From: Parasitella parasitica
Taxonomy: Eukaryota; Mucoromycota; Mucoromycetes; Mucorales; Mucoraceae
Reading direction: 5' to 3'
Length of the DNA stretch: 64,000 nt
Assembly: GCA_025201805.1 (NCBI GenBank)
Contig: MU619283.1
Location: 39,381 to 103,380, forward strand
This document shows, piece by piece, positions 13,020 to 24,990 of this stretch (its first letter is position 1; each line of letters begins with the position of its first letter). A program made the translations under genes and the position numbers. The notes under the pieces were generated by a model. The model was not told where the DNA came from. It searched no databases and worked only from the letters and a program-made list of their open reading frames with translations.

Positions 13020-13974
13020 TTAGACACGTTTCCAGCCATAGCCGCCTCGAGAAGGATAGCGTTCGTTCCAGCCTCTGTATGAAGATGAATCACGTCTGAT
13101 CATGCACCATTGGATCAAACCGCCAACAACAGTAAGACCTAAGCAACCGCCAAGCATACCTCTTAGGGCGCTGTTTGCGGTTATTGCTGCATCAAGACTC
13201 TTTGCATGCAGCATTTGATTAACAATTTCCAAGAAACCGGTTTTAGCATAAACGTCGATACCACAGAAAATGGCAAAGGAGCCAATAAATGCCGTAGCAA
13301 TGACGAACATGGGACGCTCCAAGAATGCCATCAGCACAATACCAATAACTATGAAGCAAACAATCAAGATGGCACGGCCCCAATTAGTCTGAATCAAACC
13401 ATTTGTGTTCCATGATAATAACCACAACGCGAACAAATAACCGAGCAGTGCGCCAAGTAAATAAACAGCCAAAAAGAAACAGCAGCACAATAAACCACCG
13501 GCTAAAATACCAACTACAATGCTGACAACAAGCAAAATGGTGTCCGTGTTGCTTCCGTAGTCTGCTTTAGCGTTCGTCAAGATGATATAGGAAATATTGG
13601 CACCACAATAGAAGCCAACGATAAACATGGTAAATTTTTGGAATACGCCTGGATTTGTGCTTAATACATGATTAATAATGGTATAAAAACATCCGGTTTA
13701 CCTCCAAGGAAGCATAAATAGCCACCAGTGATAAATAGGATAACACTAAAAACGATGCCATGCACAGTTACAGAGTGCCCAGCAACTGATAAAATATGTA
13801 GGTTTAGTGTTTGGTTTTCAATTGATCTGAATCTCGAAACTTACAATTAATGGTTGCCCCACTCCCTGATACATCACCAATAGGTGCAGCAGTGACAAAA
13901 TCACCAAGGAACGTAACTAGCAGCGCTAGTAGTGAATATATAAAAAGCGTCGAATTCTTTTTGCCTAGAGACAT
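13020..13974 (-). CDS. TM7S3/TM198-like multi-pass membrane protein (DUF4203)
   Basis: Polytopic membrane protein of unknown function. The start at 13974 gives a signal-peptide-like N-terminus (LFIYSLLALLVTFLGDFVTA). Two introns then separate short exons (about 13798-13842 and 13645-13700) from a large exon with six or so hydrophobic helices, for example LLVVSIVVGILAGGLLCCCF, LLGALLGYLFALWLL, AILIVCFIVIGIVLMAF and IATAFIGSFAIFCGIDVY, the glycine-rich helix pattern of the TM7S3/TM198-like domain. The tail is short, Arg/Tyr/Gly-rich and basic, ending at 13020. About 270 aa. It is convergent with the HeH gene, 190 bases apart. The domain call is from pattern recognition; localisation to the endomembrane or cell surface is inferred from the signal peptide. 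Confidence 0.82.
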
Positions 13975-14062
13975 GTTATTTTTTTAAAAAAATAAAATAT
14001 AAAAATAAAGTAATAATGGGTAATGAAAGAAAGAAAGGGATTAAACGGAAAGTTACAGCCTG

Positions 14063-14070
14063 TATTTATA
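14063..14070 (-). promoter_or_regulatory. Candidate TATA box of the TM7S3-like gene
   Basis: TATAAATA on the minus strand, about 90 bases upstream of the ATG at 13974. Position and sequence fit a TATA element; no other support. Confidence 0.45.
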
Positions 14071-14991
14071 CAGAATATCATTTTTATTTGGCTAAAATTG
14101 GATCTGGTTTATTTATAAAACTTTCTTGGCGCCTTATCCGAAATGGGGTACTATTGTAATCACGTATCAGGCTTTATCAGCCACATTCAAGTGGTTTCTG
14201 TACTACGAAACCCGAGTTTGCTCAAAAAAAAAAAAAAAAAAAAAAAGTATTTAGCCTTATTGTTTATATCACACGTTGACAGAACTGGGTATCGCTTGGT
14301 TGGCTGGGCAAGGTAAGGGCAAGAAGAATAAAAGCTTGAGCTGCCTCAAGCCGATAAAAAAGGGCTAGCGAAAATGCCAAGGAGAAAAGTCTACTAATAA
14401 CGGATGCAATAGCAAAATTGTTGAACATCACTCATCGAACTGCGCCTACCCGAGGCACGATAAAAGATGAGGTATCAAATCTTGGGTATTATAATTATAA
14501 ACTCCCATCCATCAGTATAAATGTCAAGGTACGGCAACTGGGCACATAGAAAAGCATAGGCTGCATAATACTGAATGCGTCCAGAGTATATCTGCCACGT
14601 TCAAAGTAATCGCAGTTACAGAAATTATCTTCAGCCACTAAAATTTAGTAATCCCCCAGGCACACTAAGCTACAGTATGTACTTCATTTAGCATGTACAA
14701 ATACTAATATGCAAGGTTTAAAATGTAATTTTCAGAAGGAGAGTTCCACCGTAGAAAATGGAGTATTTACAACAATATTATACGATACAAGTGGATTAAA
14801 GTATTGACATGGCCGAGTAAACATAAACATGCATGCGATTGAGCGATGCAAGAAACATTGGTTGCTTATTCAAGCTTGCATTAATAAAGCATAGCCGGTC
14901 CCTGTTTGCCGGCGAAGCCACCCATCATTGTGGTTTTTTTTTTTTTTTTTTTGAGAATCAAGATTTTTCATTTTGACATTTCTTTACAATA
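14071..14991. other. Divergent intergenic region
   Basis: About 0.9 kb between two divergent genes. It holds an A run near 14224-14246 and a T run near 14935-14952 just upstream of HAS1. No other feature seen. Confidence 0.6.
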
Positions 14992-16647
14992 ATGGTTGCA
15001 GCAGCAGTTGTCGAAACTAAAAAACGTAAGCGCTCTCATGCTGATAAAAGAGCCAGCAAAAAGCAGCAAGAAGTAAGAAAGGGTGAGGGTAAGCCAGCCA
15101 AAGAAGATGATGTTGATGAAGACGTCGAGCAAGAAATGCCTGCTGAAGGTACACACATATAGGAAAGCTGTCTAAACACGCACTAACATGTTTAATATAG
15201 CTGCTGAAGAAGTCATTAACTTTGATTTCGAAAGCCTTGATTGTAGTGAAAATACCAAGAAGGCTGTCAAAGATATGGGCTTTACTCAAATGACTGAAGT
15301 CCAGGCCAAAACCATCCCTCCTCTCTTGAAAGGTAGAGATGTTTTGGGAGCTGCCAAGACTGGATCGGGCAAGACAGTTGCATTTATGATTCCTGCCATT
15401 GAGCTATTGCTTCGCAACAATTTTAAGCCTAGAAATGGTACTGGTGTGATTATTGTTTCTCCCACTCGTGAATTAGCTATTCAAATATACGGCGTTGCAG
15501 AGGAATTATGTAAGTACCATAATCAAATCACTCATGGCCTTGTTATCGGTGGATCCAACAGAAAGGCAGAGACAGACAAATTGGTGAAGGGAGTAAACTT
15601 GTTGGTTGCTACACCTGGCAGGCTTTTGGATCATTTACAAAACTCACAAGGATTTGTGTTCAAAAACCTGCAGACACTGGTGATTGATGAAGCTGATCGT
15701 ATTTTGGACATTGGTTTTGAGGAAGAGATGAAGCAGATTGTAAAAATTTTACCCAAAGAGCGTCAAAGCATGCTTTTCTCTGCCACACAAACTACCAAAG
15801 TGTCGGATCTTGCTCGCATATCACTCAAGGCTGGACCTCTTTACATTAACGTCGATGAGAAGAAGGAAGCGTCAACAGCAGATGGATTGGAACAAGGCTT
15901 TGTCGTAGTCGAAGCAGATAAAAAGTTCTTGCTACTGTTTACTTTTCTTCGCAAGAACCAAAAGAAGAAAGTTATTGTCTTCTTCTCCAACTGCAACGCT
16001 GTCAAGTACTATTCCGAACTTTTAAATTATATCGATGTGCCAGTATTGGAGCTACACGGCCGCCAAAAGCAGCAAAAGCGTACATCCACCTTTTTTGAAT
16101 TCTCGCAGGCAGAACGTGGTATCTTGTTGTGTACAGATGTTGCTGCTAGAGGTCTAGATATCCCCGCTGTCGATTGGATTGTTCAATATGATCCTCCAGA
16201 TGATACTCGTGACTACATTCACCGTGTTGGAAGAACTGCTCGCGCTGGCGGAAAGGGTAAGGGGTTATTATTTTTACTGCCAAGTGAAGCTGGCCTCTTG
16301 AAATTCCTTAAAGAGGCCAAAGTTCCTTTGAACGAATATCAATTTCCTGATAACAAAATTACCAATGTACAGAGCCAGGTAAATTGAGACAAGGCTCCCT
16401 TCTTTAAATTGGTTTTTGGATGTTTGCTAACACAATCTTTCTTGAATAGCTCGAGAAACTAATCGAAAAGAACTTTTATCTCAACCAATCTGCTCGTGAT
16501 GCTTTTAGATCTTACTTGCAAGCCTATGCTACATATCATCTAAAACACATTTTCAATGTTGATAATCTTGATCTCACAAAGATTGCTAAATCGTTTGGTT
16601 TCAAGGTCCCTCCAAAAGTCAATTTGGCAATCTCTAGTTCTAAATAA
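14992..16647 (+). CDS. HAS1: DEAD-box ATP-dependent RNA helicase HAS1 (DDX18 type)
   Basis: Nucleolar helicase for 40S and 60S ribosome assembly. Exons 14992-15148, 15201-16378 and 16450-16647 join in frame to 510 aa. A basic, Glu-rich N-terminal extension precedes the Q motif ([18 protein letters not shown]). Motif I is AAKTGSGKT, then [27 protein letters not shown], motif [13 protein letters not shown], motif III SATQTTK, then [39 protein letters not shown] and motif [12 protein letters not shown]. The AAKTGSGKT form and the C-terminal HHLK-like YHLKHIFNV block followed by [11 protein letters not shown] are typical of Has1. All catalytic motifs are present and the protein is full length. 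Confidence 0.95.
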
Positions 16648-17186
16648 TTTGCATTGCTTTCCTTGTCATTTGTTTCAGGAAAATGAGAAAAAGTTTCAAA
16701 TTACTGAGAAGGTATATTTTGTCACTTTGATAAATTGAATGTCCTGTAACCAATAAATAAATGTCACTAATAGACCAATTCATGTATTAAACCGATTTTC
16801 ATCTGCTTTTGTTTACCTATTTTCTTTATGCATACATTATGTCTAATAATTTTGTCCTTTTGAAATATGAGAAATGTCACTAAAAAAGTTGATATAACTA
16901 CAGAATGTTCGTCTCTACTTTGGACTTTGAAAATTAGAACTTGAAAAAGTATGGTTTGTCTAGAAAGCAGTATAAAGTTGCCAGAGAAAGCTTTGCTGCA
17001 AAAGGCTTTGTTTTTTCTAGCGCTTTCTTATACCTTCAGTTGATCTGGCGTCTTCCAGTGTGGAAGGTCTTGTCAGACAAGTACCAAGCTGGGTTCTCTA
17101 TATCCAGTTGCACAGTAGAACAGCTAGTCAAACCTGTGCTATCTTTTCCATAATATTGAAATGGTTCAAAAAGTGCGCGTCTTTGT
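16648..17186. other. 3' flank of HAS1 up to the repeat
   Basis: About 540 bases, no supported gene. One open frame (16941-17153) begins with TTG and has no recognisable protein. Confidence 0.5.
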
Positions 17187-18664
17187 AAAGCTTTAGCGCC
17201 TGTTTTTTTTTTTTTTGGTCTAAGCGATTTTCAGTGTGTTGTTATTTGTCAGAAAAAAAGCAGAAACAGTAAGAAAACAATTTTCAGCGATCACAAAACA
17301 CAAAAAAGTAATGCATTAGACTAGAAGGCATCTTTTTATTATATATTTGCATAGCTTTGGAGTAAGTTTTTGCACTTTTTAAGTGGACATCAAATCAAGG
17401 TAGCGGCTTTTCTAACTTTTTTCAGAGGAGTATTTTTCAAAATCGGAGCGTGAGATCGTCAGACCAGGTTCAGACATGCAAGTACTACCATTGGAAAGCC
17501 AAGGAGCACACCATTTAAATAAATTAGGCCTCAATTGTTTTTCTTTTGAACTGGGCAAGCTATGGCTTCTCAAAGCTAATGCTTTCTTCAAAAAACACCA
17601 TTTATCTTTAATAGCGGATATTAAACACTTCCAAAATCAGGAAAAACAAATTCTTTCAGAAACTCCATTTGGACAATTCGAAACCAAAATTACTCTTTTG
17701 AGGCAAAACATCATCCTCTGATACTATGCGTATCATGGCTATCAGTCTATGATATTAGCTGTATTTTTGGGCGCTCTACACCATGGTATCATTTCATAAT
17801 CTCAGTATGCTTATGGAAGAAATTCTGCAGAGAAAACCTTGAAAACAGATTGAGAGGGAAAAGTCAACATTTTGCTTAATCAGAGCGTATTTTCAGTCTT
17901 TCAGATCAAGGAATGGTCTTTTACGATCATTTTCCTCTAATATATGCCCTAGTAAAAAGTTGCGTTTTTGATGTCAAAATCGAGGATAATGCGTAATCGA
18001 TGATTCTGCATATGTGGATACAAGGAAAAAATCGAAAAAATCCGTCATTTTGCATCGAAAAAAAAATCATGCTTAAATTGCACCAAAATCATGTCTAATA
18101 TAGTCTTTTCCCAACGGATACAATTTTTGGTGTTTTCAAGGCACTTTTGATGATAAAATTCAATCAAAAAAATGGCACACGAAGCTAAAGTTCTTGCTTC
18201 AAGCTGTAAAAAACATCTATCTGGAGATGATATCACGTCAATATCAAGTCTAGTACACGACACAACTCTATAAAGTAAGTATTTTCGATGCCACAAGTAT
18301 ACCTTTCTTCATAGTAATATGATAAAACAGGTGTGGCTCATCGGGTTGGAAGCAAAAGAGAATAGTTAATGAATACAATGTTTTGCTGCAATAATACCTT
18401 GTTATTTATGAATAATTCATCAGTTGCTAATTACTAGTGACAGAGAAACCCTATTACCGTTGATGCTTATAACAATGCTTAATGTCAGCTCAAGAGTTCC
18501 TTTTTTTGTGATATTATGCTAAGCATGCAAAATAGAAAGTAAAGTACATGTTAGGATTGAGGTCGAGGGTAATTTTACCAACAAAAGATAAGCTTCATAA
18601 TAAGCTTCTGGTAGATTTCAACTTCCAGGTTCCAGGTTCCAAGCTCCAGGCACTGTACTGTATA
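17187..18664. repeat. 1.5-kb dispersed repeat, copy A (inverted partner at 39303-40810)
   Basis: Read forwards, this stretch matches the reverse complement of 39303-40810 almost end to end, with scattered substitutions and small indels. The shared sequence begins AAGCTTTAGCGCCTG and ends CACTGTACTGTA; outside these points the copies differ. The two ends show a weak terminal inverted match (AGYGCCTGG), and a CAGTGCCTGG-like end next to TA would fit a Tc1/mariner-type element. It carries an 81-codon open frame (17476-17721) and an 83-codon minus frame (18045-18296), neither resembling a transposase. It is probably a non-autonomous or decayed mobile element. Confidence 0.8.
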
Positions 18665-19235
18665 CCGTACTAAATATAAATGCTTACTAAAAAAAATTAC
18701 TCTACATCTACAAGCTAGACAGCGAAACGCATCAACTTGCTGTCCGTAACAAGAATGCCGCCAAAAAAGTAAATAAACTGGGAACATTTGCTTAAATAAG
18801 CAGATTTTGCAAATTATTACACTACGCAATCCTTTTTGTCCGGCCAGCAAGTATAAAAAGTCAGGCCGACTTAAAATATGTCAATTTTGAGTCGGGTGTG
18901 ATTGTGTGCGAAAAATATGTTTTTGGTTAATGTCCCTGATCGAGAAAATAGGTTGTCGCTCGACAAGAAAATAGAGTGTCTTTGTCCTCTTTGTGAGCGA
19001 CAAATCATTTTCATGGCAAACGACACTTTATTTCTGAGGCAACGAATATTCTTAATTCTGGGTCAGCGATACCAAATTTGCCGACAAAATATACCGGAAA
19101 TAGTGTACATCTTACTAACAAGGTGGTGATTGGTGGGTCAGATTACGGTGCGGGGACGACGGATTCACTTTACATGTTGGAACCAGCCCTGTATTAAAAA
19201 AAAAAAAACCGCAAGCTCTTTTTCTACTTATACTA
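18665..19235. other. Upstream region of mitochondrial processing peptidase gene
   Basis: About 570 bases without a supported gene; promoter side of the next gene. An A run lies at about 19195-19208. Confidence 0.5.
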
Positions 19236-20751
19236 ATGTCATCTAAATTCTTGTTTTCTAAGCTTCCTAAACCCTTGTTGGGTATCAACAGAAGCATGAT
19301 GGTAAAGGAAGCGATAAATGGCAAAACCACAATAGAGAGAAAACTAACATATTTTGCCATTTTTAGTACCGTCGTAGCCTTGCTACGGCAACTAACATGC
19401 TTCCTACTCTACGCAAAACCATTCTGCCTAATGGATTTACTGTTGCTACTGAAGAGAATCCTGCATCTCAAACAGCGACTGTTGGGGTTTGGATTGATGC
19501 AGGCTCTCGTGCAGAAAATGAAAAGAACAATGGCGCTGCTCATTTCTTGGAGCACATGGCATTCAAGGTAGGCTTTTGTGCTAGTATTTTTTTTTTTTTT
19601 GGTTTTTGTTTGACTGACATCTACTGCAGGGCACTAAATCCAGAACTCAAAGAGATTTAGAGCTTCAGATTGAGAATATGGGAGGACATTTAAACGCATA
19701 CACCTCTCGCGAACAAACAGTGTATTATGCTAAAGCATTCAAGTACGATGTACCTCAAGCAGTTGAGATTCTCTCCGACATTCTGCAGCACTCGACCTTG
19801 GATCCTGGCGCGATTGAAAGAGAGCGTGATGTTATCCTCAGAGAGCAAGAGGAGGTCGAGAAGCAAATGGAGGAAGTTGTATTTGATCATCTGCACGCAG
19901 CGGCATTCAAGGATGAACCATTGGGATTGACGATTTTGGGCCCCAAGGAAAACATTCAATCACTCACAAGAGACGACCTCTCCAATTATATCAAAGCCAA
20001 CTATACCGGCGAGCGAATGATATTGGTTGGTTCTGGTGGCATTGACCATGATGCGCTGGTTCGACTTGCTGAAACTCATTTTGGCCGTTTGCCAAACAAA
20101 CTAGATGCCTCGACGAGCAAAAGTGCCATGAAAAAGGCAGTGTTCACAGGCGCGGACTTTAGAATCGACAATGGCAATGCTCAGAAGGCGCACATCGCAG
20201 TGGCAGTAGAAGGAGCCAGCTGGACCTCGCCCGATTACTTTCCCTTGTTGGTCATGCAATCTATTATTGGATCCTGGGATCGCTCGTTGGGAGCTACTGG
20301 CCATATGGACTCACGCTTATCGTCCGTTTTACACAACAAGCAATTGGCCAATTCTTTCATGTCATTCAACACATCGTACAAAGACACTGGTCTCTGGGGC
20401 ATCTACCTGATAACAGAAGACATGGAGCGCATTGACGAACTGCTTAAATCCACCAAGAACGAATGGAGCCGCTTATCAACCTCCGTAACAGACGAAGAAG
20501 TCCAACGCGCTAAACAACAATTGAAAGCTGGTCTGTTGTTAAGTTTAGATGGAAGCACACCTATTGCAGAAGACATTGGCCGACAATTATTGACTTCTGG
20601 CGATCGCATGTCACCAAAGCAGGTTGAGGAACTAGTCGCCAAGGTGAGAGTTGAAGATGTGCGACGAGTGGCTCGAGATTATTTGCAGCGCGATGCAGCT
20701 GTTGTTGGTATTGGTGCCGTTGATAAAATGCCAAACTTTAATCATATATAA
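19236..20751 (+). CDS. Mitochondrial processing peptidase beta subunit (M16 zinc protease)
   Basis: Catalytic subunit that removes presequences from imported proteins in the mitochondrial matrix. Exons 19236-19301, 19367-19567 and 19630-20751 join to 462 aa. The first intron (GTAAAG donor, CTAAC branch, TTTTTAG acceptor) restores an Arg-rich presequence ending [10 protein letters not shown], which decides the start; the ATG at 19397 would lack a targeting signal. The inverzincin site HFLEH is in exon 2 and the third zinc ligand region follows in exon 3 ([19 protein letters not shown]). Then come [20 protein letters not shown] and the family C-terminal domain. Full length, no breaks. The alternative is cytochrome bc1 core I, which is related and in some fungi is the same protein. 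Confidence 0.93.
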
Positions 20752-21795
20752 AAAGCTTAAATAAAATACTCTAATATGTAGACTATGTAATAAACATGCG
20801 TCCGGTTCAAACCTTGTTAATGGTTCAACTACGGTACAACTTTATGCCAGAAACCGCAGCTCGATCTTGGGAGCTCCAAAATGAACAAATATGTGTACTG
20901 TCCATATGCATACATTGCTTTTCGAACGAAACGCTTGCCTGGCTGAACTAGAGCTGATTTTTGTCCACAACAAGACTGTTTGTGCGTCGTTTTCTGGTTT
21001 GCAGTGCTATTGTCCGTGCTTTCCCTGACCTTGCGCATAACTCGTCTCTTTAGCATCTATATATATCCAATTTGTAATACATTGAGGGTGCTGGCGTCTT
21101 TGCTCTGGTTCTTGTGCCAAAGACCAACAAGCATTTGAAATCTATTGTTATCAAAGACAACAATGGAAGTTGTGTATATTTATATACATTTGCACGTTTT
21201 GCAATGAATTTTAATTTAACACAATTACAGATTTTCCTTGATGGCTGTCGAAGTTTGACATATCATCAAAAATATAGTGCTGCCACTAGTTTTTTCTCGC
21301 CTACGACAGAGAGCCGTGATTATAGTTGGAACAAAGAACAGATGGCGCAGAGATTTCAACGTGAATTGTATCTGCCATCAGACAAAAAGAGATTATCTAG
21401 ATTTTGCAACCTCATTCGTCTTGTTATCGGGTGGTGTATAGTGGTATTGTATTTCTCGTAAACAAATACCATTTGCGCATACAAAACCCTTTGCCATCAA
21501 GCACTTGATGACGATCAAAGCTCACAAAATGAATGTGATACCAACTACTATTTATTCAGTTGTGCAACAAAGAGAAAGCAGCAGCTCTTTCAGACGCCAT
21601 AACTTGATAAGAATTGACGTTGTTGCACAAATTCATGAAGCAATGCACTGACAATGTCTTTGGTGAACAAAACAATACTGGTTTACGGATAGCCAAACAT
21701 TAATTGTGTTGCTATGAATTGAGAATATATACATATATATATGTGTGTGTGTGTGCAGTTCCCACGGTCCTTTTTTCAGTAATTTATTCATACAC
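20752..21795. other. Intergenic region with a TA/TG microsatellite
   Basis: About 1 kb. A TA-rich then TG-rich simple repeat lies at about 21727-21757, just upstream of the next start. The 115-codon frame at 21114-21461 starts with TTG and has no known features, so I do not call it. Confidence 0.55.
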
Positions 21796-23231
21796 ATGTC
21801 AGAAAGGTATCCTACAAATGCAGTAGCATTTAATACAATGGAGCCAAAAGTAACTAGTGCTCAATCAAACGCATCACAAAAGGGGGCCATCTATTCTAAC
21901 CCCTCAGAACAATTTCCTGCTACTGAAGAAACATCCATTCCTGGATCATCAGAAGCAGAAGCACCGATGGTGCCATCCACCACAGTGACAGCTGTGGAGG
22001 CTACGCTTGCCGAAGTGACTCAAAGTCCGTCCTATGCCACGACAACTCAAGTCTCCACTGCTAATATAGATGCCGCCACTACTGGGGACACCCAAATCCA
22101 CGCCGCCACTACACATGCACCTAAAATCGATCATCAACAAATGGCCCCAAGCTGCCAACCAACGGCTGGTATTCAGAGTATTGTTTCGAATCCAATGCCA
22201 ATAACGACCGAAACTTCAATAACTCCTGCTACTTTTCTTATCAACAATCCAGTCTCGACACCGCTTTGTATCTCAAACAGTTTTGCAGCAACCACTTCTT
22301 CTAATGCTTGTTTATCCACATCAGAAGAAGCTGCAGCTGCTAAAGTCGCTGTGGGCCAGATGGCCGCTATTGTAGTAGCCCTACTGGGAGTGTTCGGTAT
22401 TTTTGTTGCATGTATCCTAGTTAAGAAGCGCAAGCGAACCAAAAAAAAAAAAAAAAAGGAACAGTATCACCCGTTTTTCTACATGAATGAACCCACGGAC
22501 CAACAAGAGACAAGCCTAAGCAGCGAAACGTTTGTTCATCGCAGCAACGAAGCACTGTGTCAATTTTATGAAAATGAGCGGCCTGCACCCAATCAAACAA
22601 GCGATTTGAGCGAAAATGTGTGTGATGGCAACGTATTTTACAACAACAGCACATCCTATCACCGCAGTAATAGTGTCGTGAGCCATCATGAGATCCATAA
22701 AGCATTGACAGTGATCACAAGTCCTGCGGAATCGCATCAGCGTCACACGACCTCGCTTCTTGGTAAAGCAAACATGGATCCTATTATGACTGTTGAGGTA
22801 AATTTATTACATGCTTTTTGATGTCAGGGTATAATGTGGTCACCCATGTGTGGTAGACTACTACGTCGCTGCATCCTCATAATAAGCAAACTGGAGGCAG
22901 TGAATTGAACAAGCAACGATTGTCTACAGACGCTGACGCTGTCGCTGACAGCTATACTCTGTCAGCAATGCGACTATTTCACTCCTGTGCCAGCAGAAAC
23001 ACGGTCATGGCAGCACAATCTATGTCTCCTGCGAGTCCTTTCGCAAGCAGCAGCGTGAGGCAGCAGTACTGGCCGTCGTTGCATGATTCAATATTTTGGG
23101 CCAGTCAAGGTAACTGCAGTGCGGACGTTTTTAGTATGTACAATTCAATCTCTACCAACGAATCAAGAAGCACGATTCTCGCGCCATCGTCGACAAGAAA
23201 GCTCGCTGGATTCGCATTTTCCGTCTCATAA
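21796..23231 (+). CDS. Ser/Thr-rich single-pass membrane protein
   Basis: Unknown function. Exons 21796-22797 and 22857-23231 join in frame to 458 aa. About 180 N-terminal residues are rich in Thr, Ser, Ala and Pro, as in O-mannosylated wall-facing stalks. One helix follows (VGQMAAIVVALLGVFGIFVACIL, residues ~185-209), then a strongly basic stop (KKRKRTKKKKKKE) and a His/Ser/Asn-rich cytoplasmic tail of about 240 residues. The layout recalls Wsc/Mid2-type wall sensors, but no N-terminal signal peptide or Cys-rich head is visible, so it may use the single helix as a signal anchor. A start at an in-frame ATG at 21745 would fall in the TG repeat, so 21796 is preferred. Confidence 0.72.
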
Positions 23232-23449
23232 CATGTCATTTGGGAGGATAATTTGAGTTGAGAAAATTGTACATGTAGTATATCAATAAAAATTGAAAAA
23301 AGGGAGATGAAATCGAACTCTATTACAATGAAAAATGCGTGGAGAATTAGAGAGGAGAGGGTAAGGGGCGCCTCCTGCAAAATGTAGATTAATGTGAAAT
23401 TTAATCTTTGTTCTTCTTGCGTAAAATAAAAGTAATTCAACCTACAATA

Positions 23450-24043
23450 ATGCAGCAAGATCTACAAGACCAGGAAAAGGTGAAAACAGTTGTCAACGGA
23501 CTATTTGATCAAGTTACAGACTTGGTAAACGAGTCAAAGCAATGGCCAGTGATTTATAGGCACAGCTACAGTACATTTTTTCAACGGTCAAGCACACACG
23601 CTGCAGATCAAGTCACTTTTGATCAATTACGTTCATTTGCTCCATCTCAATCACAGCTTCAATGAAACCAAATACATAACGCAACTGACAGATGCCATTT
23701 TGTTGCGAAAAATAAATGATGAAGCAGACTTGATTTGGCTCGGTTTTAAAACGCTCGTGCCTTGTTCCAATCGAGAATTCGTTGAGCTAGTAGCTACTCG
23801 AAAGCATGGCAGGTCCTTCATGGCAGTGAGTCAGCCTTTCGAATACCACAGCAAAAAAGAAAGGGCCATGTGCGTGGTGCTTATAAAGCTTGGGAGTTGG
23901 TCAATGAAATCGAAAATGAAAAGGGAGAGAAGATGGTCGAATGGACCTGTTTCCAACATTCATCAGTAGGTGGGTTAATACCTAGTTTCATATCTGATTT
24001 GATTACAGCCATTTATGTTAAATGCATTATTAAATATAAATAG
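23450..24043 (+). pseudogene. START-like (DUF3074-type) lipid-binding protein, reading frame broken twice
   Basis: The first frame (from ATG 23450) gives VVNGLFDQVTDLVNESKQWP, a START-like N-terminus, to about 23636. Coding sense then continues one base later (NHSFNETKYITQLTDAILLR, then ADLIWLGFKTLVPCSNREFV) to about 23860. It returns to the first frame as GHVRGAYKAWELVNEIENEK and VEWTCFQHSSVGGLIPSFIS, stopping at 24041-24043. These blocks are in the right order for a START/Bet v1-like domain. The first shift needs one extra base near 23630-23640, the second one missing base near the six-A run at 23852-23857. No intron signals explain either. It is a recent pseudogene or contains two sequence errors. 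It ends 46 bases from the convergent bHLH gene. Confidence 0.65.
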
Positions 24044-24089
24044 GAAAGAAATGGTATTAATTTTATAAATATATAGAAAATAAAGAAAG

Positions 24090-24782
24090 CTACGCATCCC
24101 TATGCGGTTGCTGGTAGTATGTTGGTATTAAGTTGGCTGTGTTTGTTGTAGTGGTATTTCCATTTGCAGTTATATTGTTGTTACTACTAGGCAAATCTCC
24201 CCATCTCATTCTGTACATTTCCAGCATATTCTCAAGCTCTTGCACTCGCTGCTGATACTGGTTGACTTTGCCATGTAATAGTCGTATATGGTCCACTGAT
24301 TTGCGCAGTATGGTCCCCTTGTTGTTTTTGCTAGCGTCTCGTTCGGGTAAGAGAGTGGATAGTTCAAATATACGTTCGTTGATGTTATCTCTTCTTCTGC
24401 GTTCAACTGCATTATGTGATTCTCGTCTTCTTCTCTTTTTCTCAAACATTTGTTGCATGCTTGATAGAAACAATAATAATAATAATAAAAAAAAAAAGTG
24501 TTACTACCCTCTCCTATTTATCACGTGTATGTGATTCTTTTGCGTTCTGATTGAAATGCATGAATGTGTATGTATGGGTAGTAGTACTTACTGTCTCTGT
24601 TGTAGTTCCTCATCAATATGGTCAATGGATGAAGGAGACACGTTGGACTTGGCATTGTAGTCTACATTTGTCGCTGGAGCTCCATTTGCCGTTGTTTGAT
24701 AGTACATGTCTTTTTGATTGCTACTGTTGTTATTGTTTGTCATTTGTTTGTAACCAGGTGTGGGTGTTGTATCATAATTCAT
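24090..24782 (-). CDS. bHLH leucine-zipper transcription factor
   Basis: Nuclear E-box-binding regulator. Exons 24592-24782 and 24090-24459 join in frame to 186 aa. The N-terminus is Asn/Thr/Gln-rich. The basic region is KKRRRRESHNAVERRRRDNI, with the His-Asn-x-x-Glu-Arg-x-Arg contacts for CACGTG-type sites, followed by helix 1 (ERIFELSTLLPE), a loop, helix 2 (KGTILRKSVDHIRLL) and a short leucine-zipper-like coil (VNQYQQRVQELENMLEMY). The tail is Asn/Thr-rich. It resembles the USF/MITF/TFE group of mucoralean fungi; the target genes are unknown. Confidence 0.9.
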
Positions 24783-24990
24783 GTTTCCCGGCTATTATAA
24801 GACATAAGACAAGATCAGTCTTTTTGATTTCGATACGAAACAACATTTATACACTATATAGTACCTGCGTTTGTCTGTGCGAATAAGAATATAGGAGTAA
24901 ATAAGAATGTCGAATGAAAAGAAAGAGAGAAAGAAAGAGGAAAAAAGAGAAAGTGGTACTTTATTATTTTATATTGAAATGACGTTGTTG

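Noticed and set aside
16941-17153. A 70-codon plus frame between HAS1 and repeat A
   Set aside because: Starts with TTG, lies outside the repeat and is not recognisable.
19397-19660. Start of the processing peptidase at ATG 19397
   Set aside because: It would remove the Arg-rich presequence. Splicing the 19302-19366 intron gives a better start at 19236.
21114-21461. A 115-codon plus frame
   Set aside because: Begins with TTG, has no known motif and no splice or leader support.
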